Positions 15,126 through 22,680 of a DNA stretch of 22,680 nucleotides are shown here, piece after piece (positions within the stretch are counted from its first letter, which is position 1; each line of letters begins with the position of its first letter). This DNA comes from a virus. Made by a program: the position numbers and the translations under genes. The DNA is taken from the IMG/VR virus record IMGVR_UViG_3300001460_000236, positions 1 to 22,680 of that record; one strand, 5' to 3'. The notes under the pieces are model-generated. The model did no database searches. It worked only from the letters and a program-made list of their open reading frames with translations, and was not told the origin of the DNA.

Positions 15126-15757
15126 TAATAATACTCCATAGAATATTTTTCAAACACTACATTATATTCAGATTTTACCCCATCCCAATCCTGTCCACTA
15201 GTGCTGTAGTTTTGTGTGACCTGACCTAAATGTTTTAAAGTATCCCAGTTTCTTATATTACATTCTTCTATAGGACCAAAATGGTTTTTATAAGCCATAA
15301 AAGTATCGTTCATAGGAGATCCTACATCGCAATAGCTATAAGCAATAGTTGCGCCTAAACTTTTTTCATTCGTAGCTCTATTATTATGATATTCAGGATT
15401 ACGCATAAAACCCCTAGTGCCGTCTTTGTCGGGTCTAATTAAAGTATTACACAAATGATATGCGCCATCTTGTATGTACCCTAAAGTAATATTTACAAGA
15501 TAACCGTTTACGTGCATAGAGAATACAACACCACCGTTTTGTCCTGAAGCGTAATACATACAAAGATTTGTCCAGTACATTGCGTGGAGGTTAGGATCTG
15601 CAGCTTGTACTTCTTCTTTTGTAAAGTCTGCGCCTGGATAGTTATAGGTACCTTTATTAAAAAAACCTACTGAGTTTAAGTATAAATCTTCTATAACCCC
15701 AGTAATATACAGTTCGGTTATATCATCTGTAGTAAGTATTTTATCTTCAAATTCCAT
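15125..15757 (-). CDS. Hypothetical protein, 210 residues
   Basis: I do not recognise this protein. It is soluble and acidic with many Tyr, Asn and His residues. Visible segments are ITELYITGVIEDLYLN, FTKEEVQAADPNLHAMYW, a beta-rich MHVNGYLVNITLGYIQDGAYHL, RGFMRNPEYHNNR, and an IEECNIRNWDTLKHLG helix. A central helix-strand arrangement leaves a GNAT-type acyltransferase possible, but the acetyl-CoA loop is not evident. It starts three bases after the stop of the PLOD-like enzyme and is coupled to the following Gly-rich protein by TAATG. Location suggests a role in fibre maturation or structure. Confidence 0.65.
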   Translation of the reverse strand: MEFEDKILTTDDITELYITGVIEDLYLNSVGFFNKGTYNYPGADFTKEEVQAADPNLHAMYWTNLCMYYASGQNGGVVFSMHVNGYLVNITLGYIQDGAYHLCNTLIRPDKDGTRGFMRNPEYHNNRATNEKSLGATIAYSYCDVGSPMNDTFMAYKNHFGPIEECNIRNWDTLKHLGQVTQNYSTSGQDWDGVKSEYNVVFEKYSMEYY

Positions 15758-15760
15758 ACT

Positions 15761-17608
15761 TTACAGTATATCGCCTTTGTACCTCTGTGACCATATAGTA
15801 AGACTGTACTTAGTGCCTTCAATAAGTTCTACACATTCGTGTGGGTGTGTTACTTGTCCTGGGAATAAAAGCAGTTTACCTACAGGTATATCAGCGTTAC
15901 TTATATTCTGCCTAGGGAAAATTAACTCGCCACCTTTATAGTTTTTATTTAATTTTACTGAGCCCGTTACGTGCGAAGAGTCATGGTGTAGAGCTAATTT
16001 AGTTTGTGAATCTGTAGAATACTTAAGCATAAAAGCATCTCTTACACCGTCTACAACTAATGGGTTCCAGTATCTTTCTATAATAGGTTTAACTTTTGCT
16101 TGCCAATGTTCTTCTAGTTCTTCGTATAACCCTAATTGTTTTAGTCTTATCTCTTGTGCTGGGTAACTATCTAAAGGTAAACTTTGCCACTCTCCCCATT
16201 GTTCTGCTATTTCTATCATTCTTTGGCATTGATGTTCTGACATAAAATCAACAATAAGCATATCTTTGTCTAATACTTCACACTCATCATTAGGTGTGTG
16301 AAATAAATTTTGAGGTGTTGAGTACATTTGATTGTAGATACGCTCAAAATTAACCTTAGCATTATCATCTCCATTGCCGTGATATACACAGGGGCAACAA
16401 GTAGTTTCTTGATTCCATAACTGGGTACCTAACATCGTTATATTAGGCTCGTGACACTGAAATATATAAGCTTCTATATCTAATCCTATGTCATAAATAC
16501 CTTCTAGATATGCTTGTTGGTAGAAAAGTTGGTCATCTTGATGGTCTTCTATAGGCCCATGAGCTAATATTTTTTTTATTTCGCCCACTTCACCTATAAA
16601 CGTACCAGAATTAAGATATCTATACCTGGTATGTGAGGATGGAAACTGGTTACCTATGCTAGGATCAGGCCAACACACTTCTTCTGCAGCAAAAAGTACT
16701 TTATGCCCCATGTCTAAGTACCTTTCTTTGATTGTTTCTAAGCTATCTGCATAAAAAACATCGTACGAATCTGTGAAGAGTAAAATATCCGTGTCCGCAA
16801 GTTCTCCTATGTTCTGTTTTAGTATGTTTACTTTCTGTCCACCACCTGGACCTGTCATATCTGTACCTTTCCACTCCACACCAAAACCCCAATTGGTAAT
16901 TGTTATGTCATGTTTAGAAGCAGACTGGTATAGCCTCTTCATTTTATTGACGTCTGTGCCTATCGTTACTACGTGTATTGTCATATCTCTCCTATCGTTA
17001 CGTATGTCAGAGGGTAGCACATCTGTAGTCGCTTGGTTGCAAGAGTCTTCCTGCAAGGCAAGAGCCATAAGACTACCCTCTCTGATTTGTTCAGGTATAT
17101 ACTCGTCTACTGGTATTATACCTTCTTCCATTATATTAGTATTTAAAAGCTTTCGTGCACCTTTTGGTGAGATCACATACGCCGTTGTGTTGTATGGGTA
17201 CCAAGGTCTTTCTAGTCTATCAGATACTTTTATAGTGTTCTCTGGTTCGTTTTCATTGCGTTGTAGGTACAGTAGGTCCCAGTACCCTATTGTGTGGTCA
17301 TAAAAAGGTTCGTCCCATCTATCTACATTTATAATGGCATCGTCTTCTATTACATATATAGGTTCATTTAACTCTATACATTTTTGCCACATTTTTCTAT
17401 GTGATAAGAAACAAGCTATTTCTGTAGGAACAATACCTCTATTTTGAAATGGGTCTATCCACCCTGGTCTAGTTTTATAGTTAGATAAATCTTGTGCTAA
17501 ACCGTTTACAGCTTCTACAAATGTGTAGTCTTTTAGTGTTGTATTTTTTGCTATAAAGTGCTGTCTGCGTTCAGGCCTACTCTTTAAATTAATTACAAAT
17601 TTTTGCAT
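15761..17608 (-). CDS. Trifunctional-looking collagen lysine modification enzyme: GT25 + PLOD glycosyltransferase + 2OG-Fe(II) lysyl hydroxylase
   Basis: A 615-residue fusion of three domains. Residues 1-200 are a GT25-family glycosyltransferase (FVINLKSRPERR, EIACFLSHRKMW at 63-74, VIEDDAI with Glu88-Asp90, AYVISPKGARKLL at 143-155); GT25 includes the human collagen galactosyltransferase COLGALT1. Residues about 209-430 match the glucosyltransferase domain of lysyl hydroxylases (PLOD/LH3): LLFTDSYDVF (Asp280, Asp283), AAEEVCWPD, RYLNSGTFIG, DDQLFY and YHGNGD (His410), which reproduces the LH3 manganese triad. Residues about 446-608 are a lysyl/prolyl hydroxylase oxygenase: iron ligands His541, Asp543 and His590, with Lys600 in place of the usual 2-oxoglutarate-binding Arg. 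It lies two genes downstream of the collagen-like fibre. Predicted chemistry is Lys hydroxylation followed by addition of Gal and Glc. Motifs are seen; activity and substrate are inferred. Confidence 0.92.
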   Translation of the reverse strand: MQKFVINLKSRPERRQHFIAKNTTLKDYTFVEAVNGLAQDLSNYKTRPGWIDPFQNRGIVPTEIACFLSHRKMWQKCIELNEPIYVIEDDAIINVDRWDEPFYDHTIGYWDLLYLQRNENEPENTIKVSDRLERPWYPYNTTAYVISPKGARKLLNTNIMEEGIIPVDEYIPEQIREGSLMALALQEDSCNQATTDVLPSDIRNDRRDMTIHVVTIGTDVNKMKRLYQSASKHDITITNWGFGVEWKGTDMTGPGGGQKVNILKQNIGELADTDILLFTDSYDVFYADSLETIKERYLDMGHKVLFAAEEVCWPDPSIGNQFPSSHTRYRYLNSGTFIGEVGEIKKILAHGPIEDHQDDQLFYQQAYLEGIYDIGLDIEAYIFQCHEPNITMLGTQLWNQETTCCPCVYHGNGDDNAKVNFERIYNQMYSTPQNLFHTPNDECEVLDKDMLIVDFMSEHQCQRMIEIAEQWGEWQSLPLDSYPAQEIRLKQLGLYEELEEHWQAKVKPIIERYWNPLVVDGVRDAFMLKYSTDSQTKLALHHDSSHVTGSVKLNKNYKGGELIFPRQNISNADIPVGKLLLFPGQVTHPHECVELIEGTKYSLTIWSQRYKGDIL

Positions 17609-18084
17609 TAGTTAAAATCTGTGGCTACCTCTACGTCATAGTTCCAAGCATTTATGTTCATAGATACTCTTTCGCCGCTTTGTATAGGTGTTACTTTATG
17701 TTCTAACCCAGGACCAAACATGACAAGTCTATTTGACACTGGTGTTATACGCATATTGTTTTTAAATATAAGTTCGCCGCCTACTAAATCTTTTACATGT
17801 GGATAAAAAACTATAGAACATATAGGAAAATGGCTTTGTCCTGTCTTAAAAAAAGTCTGCTCATCTCTATCTTGGTGCCAATCTGGCATACCATTTCTAT
17901 GAAACCATATGTCATAGCCTACTTGATTATCAAAGTTAAAATAATTACCAGCTGTCTGGGTTAAACGTCTAGCAACTATACCGTTGTCATGTTCTTCTTC
18001 TTTTTTAAAATAAGTGTGTTTGTTTTGACTGTTTACAGTCTCTAAAGTTTGAGGGTAAAAGACTTTATCTATTACTATAATCAT
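17608..18084 (-). CDS. 2-oxoglutarate/Fe(II)-dependent oxygenase
   Basis: A 158-residue hydroxylase-type protein with a compact double-stranded beta-helix. The iron ligands are His70 and Asp72 (PDWHQDRDE) and His129 (GPGLEHKVTPI). Arg139 lies ten residues after His129, the standard spacing for the 2-oxoglutarate-binding residue. The GGELIF strand (102-107) is the conserved segment before the distal His. Proteins of this size and pattern hydroxylate protein side chains or small molecules, and many phages encode them without known substrates. It overlaps the preceding oxygenase by four bases and forms TAATG with the PLOD-like gene, so all three oxygenase domains are made together. The collagen-like fibre is the obvious candidate substrate, by location only. 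Confidence 0.9.
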   Translation of the reverse strand: MIIVIDKVFYPQTLETVNSQNKHTYFKKEEEHDNGIVARRLTQTAGNYFNFDNQVGYDIWFHRNGMPDWHQDRDEQTFFKTGQSHFPICSIVFYPHVKDLVGGELIFKNNMRITPVSNRLVMFGPGLEHKVTPIQSGERVSMNINAWNYDVEVATDFN

Positions 18085-18638
18085 TTAAACTTCGGTCCTT
18101 CTATCCAGGCTACTAAAGATTTACGTACGCCGCTAGTTACGGGCTCCACTGTATGTCGTATTGGAGAAGGAAAGCAAAATACTGTACCGCGTTGTACTAA
18201 CGCAATAGGGTCGGGTTGTTCATACATAGGATCTAAAAGAAATCGTCCCCCTTTATATTCTGTAGGGTCGCTAAGTTGTATTGTTACGCTTATTTTTCTG
18301 TCAAAAGAAGTATGACCTGCCCAAAAAGTATCATGGTGCCAATCATAGTAGCCTTCATCTGTACCTTTATATATAGTGTATTGAATATCTTCTAGATAAG
18401 AAATGTCAAAACCAAAAGCTTGTCTATTAGCTCTAGTAGCAAAGCTATAAACAAGTTTGTTTATCCACTCTACCTGTCCTGCCCATCTTACTTCAGATCT
18501 CCGTATGCTTGTATTTACATTAGAATCTGTAAGACCTACATTAGCTTCCATAGGCTGTAGCTTTTCACATTCTTCTATTATTTTGTTGCAAGTAATAGGC
18601 GTTATGCCTCTTTCCCACATTTGCCAAAGTGAATTCAT
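18081..18638 (-). CDS. 2-oxoglutarate/Fe(II)-dependent oxygenase (PKHD/prolyl-hydroxylase type)
   Basis: A 185-residue member of the PKHD (PiuC-like) branch of 2OG-Fe(II) oxygenases. The motif YYDWHHDTFW gives iron ligands His101 and Asp103; RKISVTIQLSDP and YKGGRFLL are the conserved strands; PIRHTVEPVTSGVRKSLVAW provides His162 and Arg172 with ten-residue spacing. The SIRRSEVRW segment near 44-52 is also typical of the family. Phage PKHD proteins often lie next to fibre or tail genes, and some hydroxylate structural proteins or nucleotides. An AGGAGG site (18643-18648) precedes the ATG. It is the first gene after the collagen-like fibre, 14 bases downstream, and overlaps the second oxygenase by ATGA. 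The enzyme class is confident; the substrate is unknown. Confidence 0.92.
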   Translation of the reverse strand: MNSLWQMWERGITPITCNKIIEECEKLQPMEANVGLTDSNVNTSIRRSEVRWAGQVEWINKLVYSFATRANRQAFGFDISYLEDIQYTIYKGTDEGYYDWHHDTFWAGHTSFDRKISVTIQLSDPTEYKGGRFLLDPMYEQPDPIALVQRGTVFCFPSPIRHTVEPVTSGVRKSLVAWIEGPKFK

Positions 18639-18642
18639 AACA

Positions 18643-18648
18643 CCTCCT
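18643..18648 (-). promoter_or_regulatory. Strong Shine-Dalgarno (AGGAGG) for the first oxygenase gene
   Basis: This site sits in the 14-base gap between the fibre gene and the oxygenase gene, four bases before the ATG. It implies independent, efficient translation of the modification genes after the long fibre gene. No promoter or terminator is visible in this gap. Confidence 0.75.
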
Positions 18649-18652
18649 GTGT

Positions 18653-22624
<3,972 letters not shown>

Positions 22625-22631
22625 CTTACAT

Positions 22632-22638
22632 CTCCTTT
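22632..22638 (-). promoter_or_regulatory. Shine-Dalgarno (AAAGGAG) selecting the TTG start of the fibre
   Basis: This site lies seven bases before the TTG at 22622-22624. The only nearby ATG is directly followed by TAA, so the TTG is the credible start. A TTG start could lower the output of this very large fibre relative to other structural genes. Confidence 0.7.
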
Positions 22639-22641
22639 ATA

Positions 22642-22680
22642 TTATGAAACAGTTACCGTCCAGGTAATTGTCATAGCGTC
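22642..22680 (-). CDS. C-terminal end of an upstream gene (partial)
   Basis: The frame ending at the TAA in 22642-22644 reads DAMTITWTVTVS. Its alternating polar and hydrophobic residues resemble a final beta strand of a virion structural protein. Only 12 residues are visible. It lies just before the fibre ribosome site in the same direction, consistent with a continuing operon. Identity cannot be determined. Confidence 0.5.
   Translation of the reverse strand, partial: DAMTITWTVTVS

Overview
The window is a dense late-gene region of a tailed bacteriophage, probably marine. Every gene is read from the minus strand. No gap between genes exceeds about 15 bases, and many neighbours overlap by ATGA or TAATG, so it behaves as one long co-transcribed, translationally coupled operon running from right to left. 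The DNA is AT-rich (roughly 40% GC by eye). Holin-like, endolysin and tail/fibre proteins identify a phage. Signal peptides and an outer-membrane CsgG lipoprotein point to a Gram-negative host. I see no tRNA, integrase, CRISPR array or clear promoter or terminator.

Transcription enters at the right edge with the last codons of an unknown gene. Next is a 1,323-residue collagen-like fibre (18653-22624): a small N-terminal head, 148 uninterrupted Gly-X-Y triplets, a 47-residue interruption, 191 more triplets, and a C-terminal S74 self-cleaving chaperone domain. Directly downstream are two stand-alone 2-oxoglutarate/Fe(II) oxygenases (17608-18638). After them comes a 615-residue protein (15761-17608) that joins a GT25 glycosyltransferase, a PLOD-type glycosyltransferase and a lysyl-hydroxylase-like oxygenase. 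Together these look like a phage-encoded system for building a collagen fibre, hydroxylating its lysines and glycosylating them. All of the roughly 60 lysines in the Gly-X-Y region sit in the Y position before Gly, and there is no Y-position proline.

The middle (about 4370-15757) holds two unrecognised proteins, three small proteins (two of them membrane proteins), a T4-type lysozyme, a likely tail nozzle/hub protein, a 1,567-residue tail-tip/fibre protein with ten copies of a Gly-Asp-Leu-Trp-type module, small hypothetical proteins, a thermonuclease-like nuclease, a 3TM holin candidate and a membrane/coiled-coil protein.

The left part (1-4392) is a second fibre-related accessory cluster: CsgF-like, CsgG, a secreted curlin-like repeat protein, a FecR-domain protein, a TagD-like cytidylyltransferase and a CHASE2-domain sensor running off the left edge. 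It resembles a reduced curli secretion system joined to a periplasmic FecR/CHASE2 pair. One late operon therefore appears to carry both a collagen-modification system and a curli-type amyloid/secretion system. Functions are inferred from recognised motifs in the translated sequence; no database search was possible.
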